Shown here: piece by piece, positions 48,091 to 58,500 of the stretch
How positions within the stretch are numbered: position 1 is the stretch's first letter
Layout of the letters: the number at the start of each line of letters is the position of its first letter
Assembly: GCA_015057325.1 (NCBI GenBank)
Contig: SVEQ01000007.1
Coordinates: 124,001 to 188,000, forward strand
DNA from: Lachnospiraceae bacterium
Lineage (GTDB): Bacteria; Bacillota; Clostridia; Lachnospirales; Lachnospiraceae
Direction of reading: 5' to 3'
DNA: 64,000 nt
Translations under genes and position numbers: made by a program
The notes under the pieces: model-generated
Told to the model about the DNA's origin: nothing
The model's database searches: none
Seen by the model: the letters and a program-made list of their open reading frames with translations, nothing else

Positions 48091-48915
48091 ATGAACGAGA
48101 ATATTAATCATACATTTGTTATATGCGCATATAAAGAAAGTCCTTATATTGAGGAATGTATCAAATCATTGAAAAATCAAAGCAAGCAAAGTGAGATTTT
48201 GGTCGCTACATCCACGCCATGCATCTTTCTAAAAAAAATATGTGAAAAATATAATATTGAATATTGTGTGAGGGAAGGTCAATCTAATATTGCAGATGAT
48301 TGGAATTTTGCATATTCTCAGGCGAAAACTCCTTATGTGACGATTGCTCATCAGGATGATTTATACCGTAAGGAATATGCAAAACAAGTAATCGAGGCAT
48401 TGATGCAACATAATAATATTTTGATTGCATGCACCGACTATTCCGAGAAAAAAGGAGAAACTGAGAGTATAGGTGGGATTAATCTTTACATCAAAAGATT
48501 TTTGCTTGTACCTCTTAGAAATGATAAGAAAAATGACAAAAAATGGCGTAAGCGTTTTGCTATAAGATTTGGCAATGCCATTTGCTGTCCGTCAGTGACA
48601 TATAACAAACAATTAATCGAAAGTTTGATTAAGGATCAAGGAAGAGATAATCTGTTCCGTAAGCATTTTAGGAGTAACTTAGATTGGGAAGTGTGGGAAT
48701 GGTTAAGCACTAACCCCGGAAGGTTTAAATTTATTCCTAAGGTATTGATGTCACATAGAATCCATGAAGGTAGTGAGACGACAGCAACTATCAAGGATAA
48801 CGAGAGAAGCCACGAAGATTATGAGATGTTTTGCCGGTTTTGGCCTTCTTGGGTAGCTAAGTTGATAACCGGAGTGTATGCTAACAGTGAGAAGGGTAAT
48901 GAGCTTCCATCGTAG
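48091..48915 (+). CDS. GT2-family glycosyltransferase
   Basis: 274 residues, GT-A fold. Seen: FVICAYKESPYIEECIKSLKNQS at the start, DDWNFAYSQAKTPYVTIAHQDD with the donor-binding QDD near residue 85, and LDWEVWEWL near residue 200. ATG at 48091 chosen; two earlier in-frame Met codons (48076) have no better ribosome site. Donor sugar unknown. Confidence 0.8.
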   Translation: MNENINHTFVICAYKESPYIEECIKSLKNQSKQSEILVATSTPCIFLKKICEKYNIEYCVREGQSNIADDWNFAYSQAKTPYVTIAHQDDLYRKEYAKQVIEALMQHNNILIACTDYSEKKGETESIGGINLYIKRFLLVPLRNDKKNDKKWRKRFAIRFGNAICCPSVTYNKQLIESLIKDQGRDNLFRKHFRSNLDWEVWEWLSTNPGRFKFIPKVLMSHRIHEGSETTATIKDNERSHEDYEMFCRFWPSWVAKLITGVYANSEKGNELPS

Positions 48916-48924
48916 GCACGAAGG

Positions 48925-48953
48925 TTGATAAAAATGTTGTTTTATGGTAGAAT
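48925..48953 (+). promoter_or_regulatory. internal promoter in the glycan locus
   Basis: TTGATA (48925-48930), 17-base spacer, TAGAAT (48948-48953) with TG one base upstream. The start near 48960 precedes the AAGGAG and ATG of the next gene. Confidence 0.5.
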
Positions 48954-49002
48954 ATCCAGGTATTGGATTGACATTATTTATTTGCAGAAAAGGAGTATTC
49001 AT

Positions 49003-49722
49003 ATGCGCTTGCTTATGATTATACCCGCTTATAATGAAGAGGATAATATAGTAGACGTTATCAGGATGATTAAGGATAACTACCCTGAGTTTGATTACGT
49101 TGTAATTAATGATGGCTCAACTGACCATACATCGCGAAGATGTCATAGGGAAGGTTTTGAGATTATTGATTTACCGACTAATATCGGTCTTGCCGGTGCT
49201 TTTCAGACCGGTCTTAAGTATGCTTACTCAAGGGGTTACGACTGTGCATTGCAGTTTGATGCTGATGGACAACATAGGCCTGAGTATATAAAAAGTATGC
49301 TGGAGAAACTTTCCGAAGGCTACGATATTGTTATTGGTTCAAGATTTGTCACGAAACGTAAGGAAAAGACGCTTAGAATGTTAGGCGCAAGAATTCTTAC
49401 GGTTGCGATTAAAATGACAACAGGTAAGAGAATATCTGATCCGACATCCGGAATGAGAATGTTTAACCGCAGCATGATCAAAGAGTTTGCTGTTAACGTC
49501 AATTATGGTCCGGAACCTGATACGATTTCATACTTGCTCAAAAATGGTGCATCCATAGCTGAGGTTCAAGTGGAGATGGATGAAAGAGCCAAGGGTACAA
49601 GTTACTTAAATTGGAGTCAATCAGTGATGTACATGTTCAGAATGCTTGTTTCTATACTGTTCATACAGAATTTTAGAAAAAGAGATTCAAGACATGTGGT
49701 AATGAAACGTGGTGCCAAATAA
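49003..49722 (+). CDS. DPM1-like polyprenyl-phosphate glycosyltransferase
   Basis: 239 residues, starting MRLLMIIPAYNEEDNI with AAGGAG eight bases upstream. Seen: VVINDGSTDHTSR, LQFDADGQHRPEY with the DxD, and ISDPTSGMRMFNRSM. The type transfers sugar to a polyprenyl phosphate, and together with a small DUF2304 membrane protein (next gene) forms a common pair. The donor is unknown. Confidence 0.88.
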   Translation: MRLLMIIPAYNEEDNIVDVIRMIKDNYPEFDYVVINDGSTDHTSRRCHREGFEIIDLPTNIGLAGAFQTGLKYAYSRGYDCALQFDADGQHRPEYIKSMLEKLSEGYDIVIGSRFVTKRKEKTLRMLGARILTVAIKMTTGKRISDPTSGMRMFNRSMIKEFAVNVNYGPEPDTISYLLKNGASIAEVQVEMDERAKGTSYLNWSQSVMYMFRMLVSILFIQNFRKRDSRHVVMKRGAK

Positions 49723-49785
49723 TTGGCATTAATGTATAATTGTGCAACTAGGATATTACAGATTGGAATTAAGAGGATAATATAG

Positions 49786-50199
49786 ATGTCAGTAACGCTT
49801 CGAATTGTATTAATTGTATTATCGGTTTTAGATCTTGGCTATGTAATTCATAAGATTAGGTTTTCTAAGATGCAGATTGAGTATGCACTTTTTTGGATTG
49901 CATTATCAATAATGTTTATATTACTTGCGGTTTTTCCGGTGATTGCATACAAAGCAACAGAGTTGCTTGGGGTAATGTCTACCGCGAATCTTATTTTCCT
50001 TGCGATTATCGGGATATTGCTTCTTAAGGTGTTTATGATGACTATTGAGTTGTCAGTCCTTGAGAACAAAGTAAGAGATCTTGTTCAACAGCTTGGAATA
50101 GACGAGAAGAACAATAGGGATGAGTATAAGAAAATGTTAGTGAAATCAGCGAAAGTTGCTGACGATGGTATTGAGAAGAAAGGAAGCAGTGATAATTAA
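49786..50199 (+). CDS. DUF2304 small membrane protein
   Basis: 137 residues, three hydrophobic segments (about 3-20, 33-55, 62-85), then a charged coiled-coil tail. DUF2304 proteins lie next to DPM1-like glycosyltransferases, as here. They are thought to assist lipid-linked sugar handling, but no function is proven. GAGGAT lies eight bases before ATG. The stop codon is inside a hairpin that precedes the next start. Confidence 0.82.
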   Translation: MSVTLRIVLIVLSVLDLGYVIHKIRFSKMQIEYALFWIALSIMFILLAVFPVIAYKATELLGVMSTANLIFLAIIGILLLKVFMMTIELSVLENKVRDLVQQLGIDEKNNRDEYKKMLVKSAKVADDGIEKKGSSDN

Positions 50200-50220
50200 T
50201 CACTAAGTAATAAGTTTATG
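50180..50220 (+). promoter_or_regulatory. ribosome site separated from start by a hairpin (gene at 50218)
   Basis: AAGGAA (50180-50185) is 32 bases from the start ATG at 50218. Between them AGTGAT (50188-50193) and ATCACT (50199-50204) can pair around a five-base loop, and the hairpin holds the stop codon of the previous gene. Confidence 0.4.
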
Positions 50221-51204
50221 AGTCCGTTAGTGTCGATAATTATTCCTGTATATAATAATGACAGATTTGTTGAAAAGTGTATTCGTTCGGTAGTTGAACA
50301 GACATATAATAATTTGCAGATTATCATTGTTAATGATGGTAGTACAGACGGATCGTATGATATTATTAAGCGTCTTGCTGAGGAAGATTGTCGTATTGAT
50401 GTTATCAACCAAGAGAATAAGGGCGTATCAGCTGCAAGAAATGCAGGTCTGGAACACGCCAAAGGAGATTATTTAACCTTTGTTGATGGAGATGATTATA
50501 TATCATCAGATTATATATATAATCTAATGCAATGTGCATTAGAGAACCATGCTGAAATGGTGATTACCGGGCTTACAATGGTCAGACTTGATGAATCCGT
50601 TGTTAGAAGAATAATACCCGGCGAATATATTAGATTTGAACATGAAGAATGGACGTTCCGGTTATCAGCGGTAGCGGCTCATATGTATGAAACCGAATTG
50701 TGGAGACGACATAATGTGCGGTTTCATGAAGGAGAACGCGGTGAAGATATGCCGGTGTCTTTATTTTTTTCCGGAATATGTGAGCGTATAAGTATACTCC
50801 AAAAAGCAGATTACTACTATGTACAACACGAAGAATCAGCGATGCATAGCTTCAAGAAGCAGGATAAAAGCTTCCTTCCGTATAATGCACTTGAGAGTAC
50901 CATCGTATGTCTTAAGAATGTAGGCGTTAGGAACAGTAAGGATTTTCACGAGCTCTTTGTTCTTAGGATTATGGCATCTATGATTAATATCGCCAAAGGT
51001 GCCACAAAAGAAGAGATACGTGATTTATCGGAATATATTCATAGGATTATAGCAGAGTATTATCCTGAGTGTGGCAAGAATCCATACACAAGGATTAACT
51101 CGGGGCTTGATATACCATTTATGCAGAGGGTTGCTGTGAAGGTTTTGATTAGTGCCGACAAAAGAGGTGTGTTGTTTTCGCTGCTTAAGTTTATGTGTAG
51201 GTAA
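50218..51204 (+). CDS. GT2-family glycosyltransferase
   Basis: 328 residues with a GT-A domain: VSIIIPVYNNDRFVEKCIRS, IIVNDGSTDGSYDI, LTFVDGDDYISSDYI (DxD near residue 88), and GEDMPVSLFFS near residue 180. No ribosome site is immediately upstream; see the hairpin feature at 50180. C-terminal part is helical. Donor and acceptor unknown. Confidence 0.85.
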   Translation: MSPLVSIIIPVYNNDRFVEKCIRSVVEQTYNNLQIIIVNDGSTDGSYDIIKRLAEEDCRIDVINQENKGVSAARNAGLEHAKGDYLTFVDGDDYISSDYIYNLMQCALENHAEMVITGLTMVRLDESVVRRIIPGEYIRFEHEEWTFRLSAVAAHMYETELWRRHNVRFHEGERGEDMPVSLFFSGICERISILQKADYYYVQHEESAMHSFKKQDKSFLPYNALESTIVCLKNVGVRNSKDFHELFVLRIMASMINIAKGATKEEIRDLSEYIHRIIAEYYPECGKNPYTRINSGLDIPFMQRVAVKVLISADKRGVLFSLLKFMCR

Positions 51205-51207
51205 GAT

Positions 51208-52044
51208 ATGATGAAAAAATACGGATTTGTGATATTGCATTATGGAGCGGTTGATGTTACGCAGCACTGCATAGAGTCAATTATGAAGTTGGACAATAGT
51301 AACGAGTGTGTTGTTGTTATTGTTGATAACGATTCAGATGATGATTTATCTCGTAAAATCGCGAATAATGATAGATTGCATATAATTAAACCAAAAGAAA
51401 GCATGGGGTTTTCTCAGGCAAACAATTACGGATATAAGTATATTAAGGACAATTTCCAGCCGGATTATATTATCGTTGCCAATAATGATATTGTATTTAA
51501 ACAGCAGGATATGCTGCAATTGATAGATGCAAGTTATAAGCAGGATAGTTGGGATATACTTAGTCCGGATGTTGTAAGTGCCGATGACGGTCAGCATCAA
51601 AGTCCGATTGATTCTAAGGCTAGGACATTTTCTGAGCTTAATTATACAATTTTCTTTAACAGATTATGTCTTATGCTTTTGCCGGTAATATATCCGTATC
51701 TTAGTAAGAAAATGGAGTCGTATGGCAAAAGAGATTATATCAAAGAAAAAACTATGGATATAGTTCCGTGTGGTGCATGTATTATTCTTTCTAAGAGATT
51801 TATCTCATCTGAATCAAAGGTATTTGAACCTGAGACAAAGTTTTATTATGAAGAATATATTTTGCATTATAGATGTTGCGAAAAAGGATACAGTATCGTA
51901 TATGATCCTATAATTACAGTCATTCACGGCGACGGCAAAGCAACAAAGAATAAGTCGTCGAATGAAAAAGAGAAACTTCGCTTTGTTATGAAAAATACTC
52001 TTGAGTCTGCAAGAATATACAAGAAATTAATGAAAGATGCATAG
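51208..52044 (+). CDS. GT2-family glycosyltransferase, rhamnosyltransferase-like
   Basis: 278 residues: FVILHYGAVDVTQHCIESI, VIVDNDSDDD, MGFSQANNYGYKYI, IIVANNDIVF, and C-terminal FEPETKFYYEEYILHYRC with a catalytic EE. This layout matches WbbL-type transferases that often, but not always, use dTDP-rhamnose. It follows the previous gene by three bases. Confidence 0.82.
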   Translation: MMKKYGFVILHYGAVDVTQHCIESIMKLDNSNECVVVIVDNDSDDDLSRKIANNDRLHIIKPKESMGFSQANNYGYKYIKDNFQPDYIIVANNDIVFKQQDMLQLIDASYKQDSWDILSPDVVSADDGQHQSPIDSKARTFSELNYTIFFNRLCLMLLPVIYPYLSKKMESYGKRDYIKEKTMDIVPCGACIILSKRFISSESKVFEPETKFYYEEYILHYRCCEKGYSIVYDPIITVIHGDGKATKNKSSNEKEKLRFVMKNTLESARIYKKLMKDA

Positions 52045-52085
52045 TTTGCGGTTGTATCTAAGATAATGGAGATATTTAAGTTGTT

Positions 52086-53288
52086 ATGAAGAAATTATTA
52101 TGGATATCACAATATGTTCCGTACGATGGTGTGGTTCATGCAGGTGGGAAAACACATAATTATTATATAAAGTATTTTGAAAAGTCAAAAAAATTTGATA
52201 TTTTCCTGATAACACTTGCGGAGAAATATCAGGAGAAAGAAATTGATTTGGATCAATATGGCATTTCTTATGATGCAGAGGTCGTTAATTCAAACGCTTT
52301 CAAGGATATATACAGGAAAATATACAATTTTCGTTCAATGTATGATTCGGAGCATAGATTGTGTCAGACGATATTGTCGTACCAATTTGAATCATTGAAA
52401 AAAAGGGTTATAAGATATGGGAAGAATAATACACCCGATATAGTCATTATGCAGTGGACCGGTGCGGCATTTCTTCTCCCACTGGTAAAATCCCTTTTCC
52501 CGAACGCAAAGACAGTTATTATCGAAGAAGATGTAAGTTTTCTGGGATATGAAAGAAAATATAACGAAGAGGATAATGAAGCCAGAAAGAAAAGGAAAAA
52601 GAAGGTTTATGAAAAACTTCGAAACAGAGAACTTGAGTTGCTTGCGGCATGTGACATAGTTGTTCTTAACAATGGAAAAGATAAAGACTTGTTATTGCAA
52701 AATGGCATTCCTGAAGATAAGATGCAAATTGTGCCACCGTTTTATGAGGATTATTCGTCAAAGGAAAGAAACACGGATTGCTCGACAATACTTTTTTACG
52801 GAGTGATGAGTAGAATTGAGAATCATGAAGCTGCGGTGTGGTTTGTTGAGAATGTAATGCCACTCTTGGAGGATATGGATGTAAGATTTGAGATAGTAGG
52901 AAGTAATCCTAAAGAAGAGCTTATTAGGATGAGTAATGAGCGTGTACATGTAAGAGGTTATGTGGATGATGTGGGACAATATCTTGCTAAATGTTTGTGT
53001 ATGGTTGTTCCATTAACGCTTGGAGCAGGAATTAAGGTTAAGGTTTTGGAAGGTTTATCAGCCGGAGTTCCAATTCTCTCTTCTTACGTTGGTATTGAAG
53101 GTATTCCGGTGGAGGATGGAAAAGAGATATTTTGTTGCGAGACACCGCGGGAATATGATACAATAATACGCAGTCTGATTGCTTCTGATAACCTTCGAGA
53201 TTCAGTGTCGGAAGCGTCAAGAAAGTTCATGGATAGAACGTATAATATTGATGAGAAACTTGATAAACTTGTTGAGAAGCTCGGATAG
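52086..53288 (+). CDS. GT4-family glycosyltransferase
   Basis: 400 residues, GT-B fold. N-terminal half KKLLWISQYVPYDGVVHAGGKTHNYYIKYF, C-terminal half with VEIVGSNPKEELI-like FEIVGSNPKEELIRM near residue 275, GYVDDVGQYLAKCLCMVVPLTLGAGIKVKVLEGLSAGVPIL near residue 295-335, the usual nucleotide-sugar site. The ribosome site GGAG is 14 bases from ATG. Donor unknown. Confidence 0.85.
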   Translation: MKKLLWISQYVPYDGVVHAGGKTHNYYIKYFEKSKKFDIFLITLAEKYQEKEIDLDQYGISYDAEVVNSNAFKDIYRKIYNFRSMYDSEHRLCQTILSYQFESLKKRVIRYGKNNTPDIVIMQWTGAAFLLPLVKSLFPNAKTVIIEEDVSFLGYERKYNEEDNEARKKRKKKVYEKLRNRELELLAACDIVVLNNGKDKDLLLQNGIPEDKMQIVPPFYEDYSSKERNTDCSTILFYGVMSRIENHEAAVWFVENVMPLLEDMDVRFEIVGSNPKEELIRMSNERVHVRGYVDDVGQYLAKCLCMVVPLTLGAGIKVKVLEGLSAGVPILSSYVGIEGIPVEDGKEIFCCETPREYDTIIRSLIASDNLRDSVSEASRKFMDRTYNIDEKLDKLVEKLG

Positions 53289-53324
53289 CATAAGAATAAT
53301 ATATATTTTTATAGAGGTTAGATA

Positions 53325-54110
53325 ATGATTAATAGAGTTAAAGAGATTTTATCATATAAAGACATGGTTCAAAGTTTGGCAAAAAGGGAGTTGAGAGGAA
53401 GGTATCAGAAATCTGTTCTTGGTTTTTTGTGGTCTTTTATAAGCCCATTGTGCCAAATTGCGGTATTTACTATAGTATTCACATTTGTGTTTCCAAGTAA
53501 TATTCCAAATTACTATATTTATCTTATGGCAGGAATGATTCCTTGGCAATTCTTTTCCGACTCGATTTCACAAGGAGCCGGTTCTGTTATTCAGAATTCC
53601 GATATGACAAAGAAAATATACTTCCCTCGCGAGGTTCTTCCAATATCGTGTGTTACTGCAAAGTTTGTCAATCTTTTGTTGTCAATGCTCGTTGTATTCG
53701 GTTTTGTTTTGTTTTCAAAAGTGGGCTTTAGTTGGCATATTATTATGCTCCCCTACGCATTGTTTGTTGAATATGCGATTGCACTCGGATTTGCACTTAT
53801 ATTTGCGTGTGTAACGGTATATCTTCGAGACATGGAGTATGTAGTTAATGTAATTCTTATGGCTTGGATATGGGCAACACCAATTATGTACGCTCCGGAA
53901 CCGGTTATTAATAGTTTTCCGTGGATGGAAATGGTGTTTAGAATAAATCCGATGGCTTCAGTAATGTATCTATATAGGGATATACTGTATTATCATCAAA
54001 TGCCAACACTTATAGATGTATTTTTGCCGTTGGCATGGAGTGTTGTACTTTTGCTGTTTGGTGAATTCATATTTATGAAACTTGAAGGCGACTTTGCGGA
54101 GGAATTGTAA
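53325..54110 (+). CDS. ABC-2 type glycan exporter permease (second pair, Wzm-like)
   Basis: 261 residues with six membrane segments: YKDMVQSLAKRELRGRYQKSVLG at the start and FLWSFISPLCQIAVFTIVF in the first helix, typical of Wzm. The stop overlaps the ATPase start (TAATG), so the subunits are coupled. AGAGG precedes ATG. Confidence 0.92.
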   Translation: MINRVKEILSYKDMVQSLAKRELRGRYQKSVLGFLWSFISPLCQIAVFTIVFTFVFPSNIPNYYIYLMAGMIPWQFFSDSISQGAGSVIQNSDMTKKIYFPREVLPISCVTAKFVNLLLSMLVVFGFVLFSKVGFSWHIIMLPYALFVEYAIALGFALIFACVTVYLRDMEYVVNVILMAWIWATPIMYAPEPVINSFPWMEMVFRINPMASVMYLYRDILYYHQMPTLIDVFLPLAWSVVLLLFGEFIFMKLEGDFAEEL

Positions 54111-55522
54111 TGGAAAACATTATGGATGTTTCAAATAATATAGAAAAAAATGATGATAATATTGTTATAAGAGTTAATAATGTCAAGAAGTTCTTCAAAG
54201 TTTATCCTGATAAAGGCAAAACGCTTAAAGACAAAATATTGTTTCATAAGCGTAACAGATATGAACTTAGAGAAGTGCTTAAGGGCATAAGTTTTGATGT
54301 AAAACGTGGAGAGGCAATCGGTCTAATTGGTAAAAACGGATGTGGTAAGAGTACTACCCTAAAGATGCTTACTAAGATATTAAGGCCAAATGAGGGTACA
54401 ATAGAGATGAAAGGCCGCGTATCAAGTCTTATTGAACTTGGTGCCGGGTTCCATCCTGATCTTACAGGTCGTGAGAATATATATATTAATGCATCTATTT
54501 TTGGCATCAAGGCCAAAGAAGTTGATGAGCGATTGGATGATATCATCAGATTTTCGGAACTTGAAGAGTATATTGACAATCCTGTAAGAACGTATTCGTC
54601 AGGTATGTATATGCGACTTGCTTTTGCGGTTGCGATTAACGTGGATGCAGATATTTTATTGATTGATGAGATATTGGCGGTTGGAGATATCAACTTCCAG
54701 GAGAAATGTTTTGCTAAACTTAAAGAAATCAAACGTAACGGAACAACTATTGTTATAGTTTCTCATGCGCAGGGACAGATTGAGAAGATATGTGACAGGG
54801 TTATATGGATTGATGAAGGTAAAATTAAAGATCAAGGTGCACCGAAGTTAATCTGCAAGGAATATAACCTCGTTATGGAGGGAAAGCGTGTCGAACGAGC
54901 AAGAATTGAAGCCGCAGAAGAATTAGAGAAACTTAGAAAACAGGTTGAACTTCAGATAGCTACTGAGATAGAGGAAAAGAAAAGAATCAAAAAAGAGGAA
55001 GAAGAACGCCTTCAAAAAGAAAAAGAAGAGAAGCGATTGGCTAGAGAAAGGAAGATGAGGGATCTCACATGTCGAGAAGTATGTAGTCAGTGTGCAACTA
55101 ATGCTCATAGAGATGGAAGCGGTGAAGTTGAGTTTTCAAAAGTGGTTGTAAATGACGGCATAACACCTTTGATTATAAAAAAAGGTGACAAAGTTAATAT
55201 CAAACTTGAATTGAAAAAAAATAAGCCGGTAGATGGGGTATCTATATCAATTGGTATAACAAGAAGTGATTTCACTTATTGCTTTGGAGTGTCGTCTAAG
55301 GTTACATTGGGTACTTATTTTGATTTTGATGATAAAATGGAATTGGAGTTTTCTTTTATAAATAAGTTGTTAAATGGTGATTATTTTCTTGATTTTTTAG
55401 TTGAGGATGAAAAGGGCGGACGTTATGACGGTTTATACGAGCTTATTGGTTTTAAAGTAGACGATCCAAGTATAAAGGAAGTTGGTATATTTGGAATGGA
55501 TTACGAATGGGTAACAGATTAA
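54110..55522 (+). CDS. ABC glycan exporter ATPase with carbohydrate-binding tail (Wzt-like)
   Basis: 470 residues. Nucleotide-binding domain (about 1-250) with LIGKNGCGKSTT near residue 75 and YSSGMYMRLAFAVA near residue 165. A charged coiled-coil linker rich in Glu/Lys/Arg (about 265-320) leads to a C-terminal beta-sandwich (about 330-470) of the Wzt C-domain type, which in characterised O-antigen systems recognises the modified chain end before export. The linker is unusually long. Confidence 0.9.
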   Translation: MENIMDVSNNIEKNDDNIVIRVNNVKKFFKVYPDKGKTLKDKILFHKRNRYELREVLKGISFDVKRGEAIGLIGKNGCGKSTTLKMLTKILRPNEGTIEMKGRVSSLIELGAGFHPDLTGRENIYINASIFGIKAKEVDERLDDIIRFSELEEYIDNPVRTYSSGMYMRLAFAVAINVDADILLIDEILAVGDINFQEKCFAKLKEIKRNGTTIVIVSHAQGQIEKICDRVIWIDEGKIKDQGAPKLICKEYNLVMEGKRVERARIEAAEELEKLRKQVELQIATEIEEKKRIKKEEEERLQKEKEEKRLARERKMRDLTCREVCSQCATNAHRDGSGEVEFSKVVVNDGITPLIIKKGDKVNIKLELKKNKPVDGVSISIGITRSDFTYCFGVSSKVTLGTYFDFDDKMELEFSFINKLLNGDYFLDFLVEDEKGGRYDGLYELIGFKVDDPSIKEVGIFGMDYEWVTD

Positions 55523-55557
55523 GGATAGAAAGTAGTTTAGAAATAAGAGGTTGTAAA

Positions 55558-58500
55558 ATGTTTTCAAAAGAGTTATTCAAAACCGTACAAGAGTTTATTG
55601 ATGTTTGTATAGGTCAGGGTGGTGCGTTCCATGGTGACATGAGCACATTGCAGAAAAATGACAAAGAGTTGTGTTTGCTGATTAGTCATGAATTAAGCAT
55701 GACAGGAGCTCCTCTTGCTTTACTTAATATGGCAAAGGTACTTGAAGAGAGTGGAAAATGTCCGATTATCGTTTCGCCTTTTGATGGTCCGCTTCGTCAA
55801 GAGTTTCAAAAAGATTCTTTTCTGCTTATTGCACCGATTTTTTCAGAACCTGAATTGATTTATAAAGCTCACAAGTTATTCTCGTTTATTGTTGCCAATA
55901 CAGCTGTTGTCGCCCCGGTTCTTTCGTTGTTGAACGGAACGAACACACCGGTACTTTGGTGGATTCATGAGGCACATATGACGTATAATTTTTATTCTGA
56001 TTTAAGGTTCATGCCGAGCTTCTTGAATAATAATATTAAGGTTTACGCTGTTGGAGAGTGGGCTCGAGAAGGTGTAATGAAGGTCAGACCTAAATATAAT
56101 GTCAAAGAGTTATTATACTATATAGATGATATAACAAAACAGGAACAATCCTCAGTTGATTGCGTAATCAAAAATAAAGAGGGAAAAAGGGTGTTTGCGG
56201 TGGTAGGAACTATTGACCATCGTAAAGGACAAGATATTTTTTTTAACGCAATCGATAATCTCCCCAAACCAATTCTTGAAAAATCTCTTTTTGTATTAGT
56301 TGGAAGAATTAATGATGAATCGTACACAACTGTATTGGAGGAAGCCTTAAAAAAATACCCAAATAACATACAACATATAGAACATCTTGATCGTGAACAT
56401 ATGGGAATGTTTTACAAAGAAATAGATTGTCTTATCGTATCATCTCGAGATGAGCCAATGGCAATGACAATTACAGAGGCATGTCAGTTTGAAAAAATAA
56501 TTATTAGTAGTGATCACTCGGGATATGCTCCTATTTTACAAAGTAGTAATGCTGGATTTGTATTTGCAAATGAGCGTGCAGATGAGCTAGCAAAATATAT
56601 TGTACGCGTCTGTGATGGAGTTGATGATGAGTTGAATACAATGCGTAGTAATTCACGTAAAGTCTATGAAACATACTTCACTAAGCAAGTCTTTATGAAA
56701 AAAATAAATGATGAAGTATTGCCTTATTTATTAAAGGATAATACATCTTCGGATGAAGTTAATGATGAACTTTTAGAAGATTTATTAAACTCGCGTTTTG
56801 AAATATTCGGACTTAATCGAAAACTAAACGAATTGCAAATTGATAACAGTAACAAAAGCGGACATATCGATTTACTAATTGAAAGCGAACGAAAACTTAA
56901 AGGATATGAAAGCGGTTTTGAACGACAAAAAAAGGAAATCGAACAACAAAAAAAGGAAATTGACAAAAAAAACGACATAATAAATAATCAGCAGGAACAG
57001 ATTTCGCAACTTCTCGAAATTGAAAGATATTATCATCAGATTATTGCGTCCAAAGGTTGGAGATTGGTTAGCTTCCCGGGTAAAGTATTTGAAAAGATGT
57101 ATCCTCAGGGAACACCTAGACGAGAGCGTATTAGCAAAGAGTATAGGTATGTGACTGCGATTAATCCAACAAATATTAAGTTCGTTGCCGATGCTTTCAA
57201 AAGAGGTGGAGTTGCACAGGTGAAAGCAGAAATGCATGCTTTTGGAAGAAGGGTGGATAATGAAAGGGCGCAGGATGCTATTCAAGCCCCGAAAACGATT
57301 AAAGAGAATGAGATAACAGATGTTGCACAGTGTAAAAAGATACCATTCAAGAAGTGGGACAATCCCACTGTATCAATTGTTATCCCGGTATATAATCAAT
57401 TTACTTATACCTATAACTGTCTTAGAACGATTAGAAAAAACAGTGGCAAGGTTAAGTATGAGATTATTATTGCTGATGATGTGTCTACAGACCTTACAAC
57501 AAGATTGAGTGAGGTTGCTGAGAATATAACTATCGTTCGCAATAAGGAGAATCAAAGATTCTTGCTTAATTGTAACAATGCTGCAAAACATGCAAAGGGT
57601 AAATATATTCTTTTCCTCAACAATGACACACAAGTTCAGGAGAATTGGCTTGAACCTCTTGTGACATTAATTGAGAGTAAAGACGATATAGGAATGGTTG
57701 GCTCGAAACTGATATATCCGGATGGAACTCTTCAGGAAGCCGGAGGTATTATATGGGGCGACGCACCCGGACATGCATGGAATTATGGTAACGGTCAAAA
57801 TCCTGCAGAACCTGAGTTTAACTATGTCAAAGAAGTTGACTATATATCAGGAGCTTCTTTGATGATTAAGACATCATTGTGGAAAGAAATAGGCGGATTT
57901 GATGAGTATTTCGCACCAGCATATTGTGAGGATTCTGACTTGGCATTTGAGGTCAGAAAACGCGGATATAAGGTGTTGTATCAGCCACTTTCCGTAGTGG
58001 TTCATTTTGAAGGCAAGTCTAATGGTACTGACACAAGTTCAGGCGTGAAAAAATACCAGGTCGAAAACTCAGAGAAACTTATGAAGAAATGGGCTAAAGA
58101 GTTTGAAACAGAACAGTCACATTCTGAAACAGAACTTTTTAAGGCAAGAGAACGTAGTCAGAGAAAGAAGACTATTCTCGTAATTGATCATTATGTTCCG
58201 CAGTTTGATAAAGATGCTGGTTCCAAGACAACATGGCAGTATCTCAAAATGTTCGTAAAACAGGGATACAATGTAAAGTTTATGGGAGATAATTTTTATC
58301 AGGATGAACCGTACACTACAAAACTTCAGCAGCTTGGAATAGAAGTTTTGTATGGACCGTGGTACGCAAACAATTACAAACAGTGGATTATAGATCATAA
58401 GAATGATATTGATTTTGTGTATCTTAACAGACCGCATATAACAGAGAAATATATTGATTTTCTGAAAAATGAAACAAATATTAAGTGCATATACTATGGT

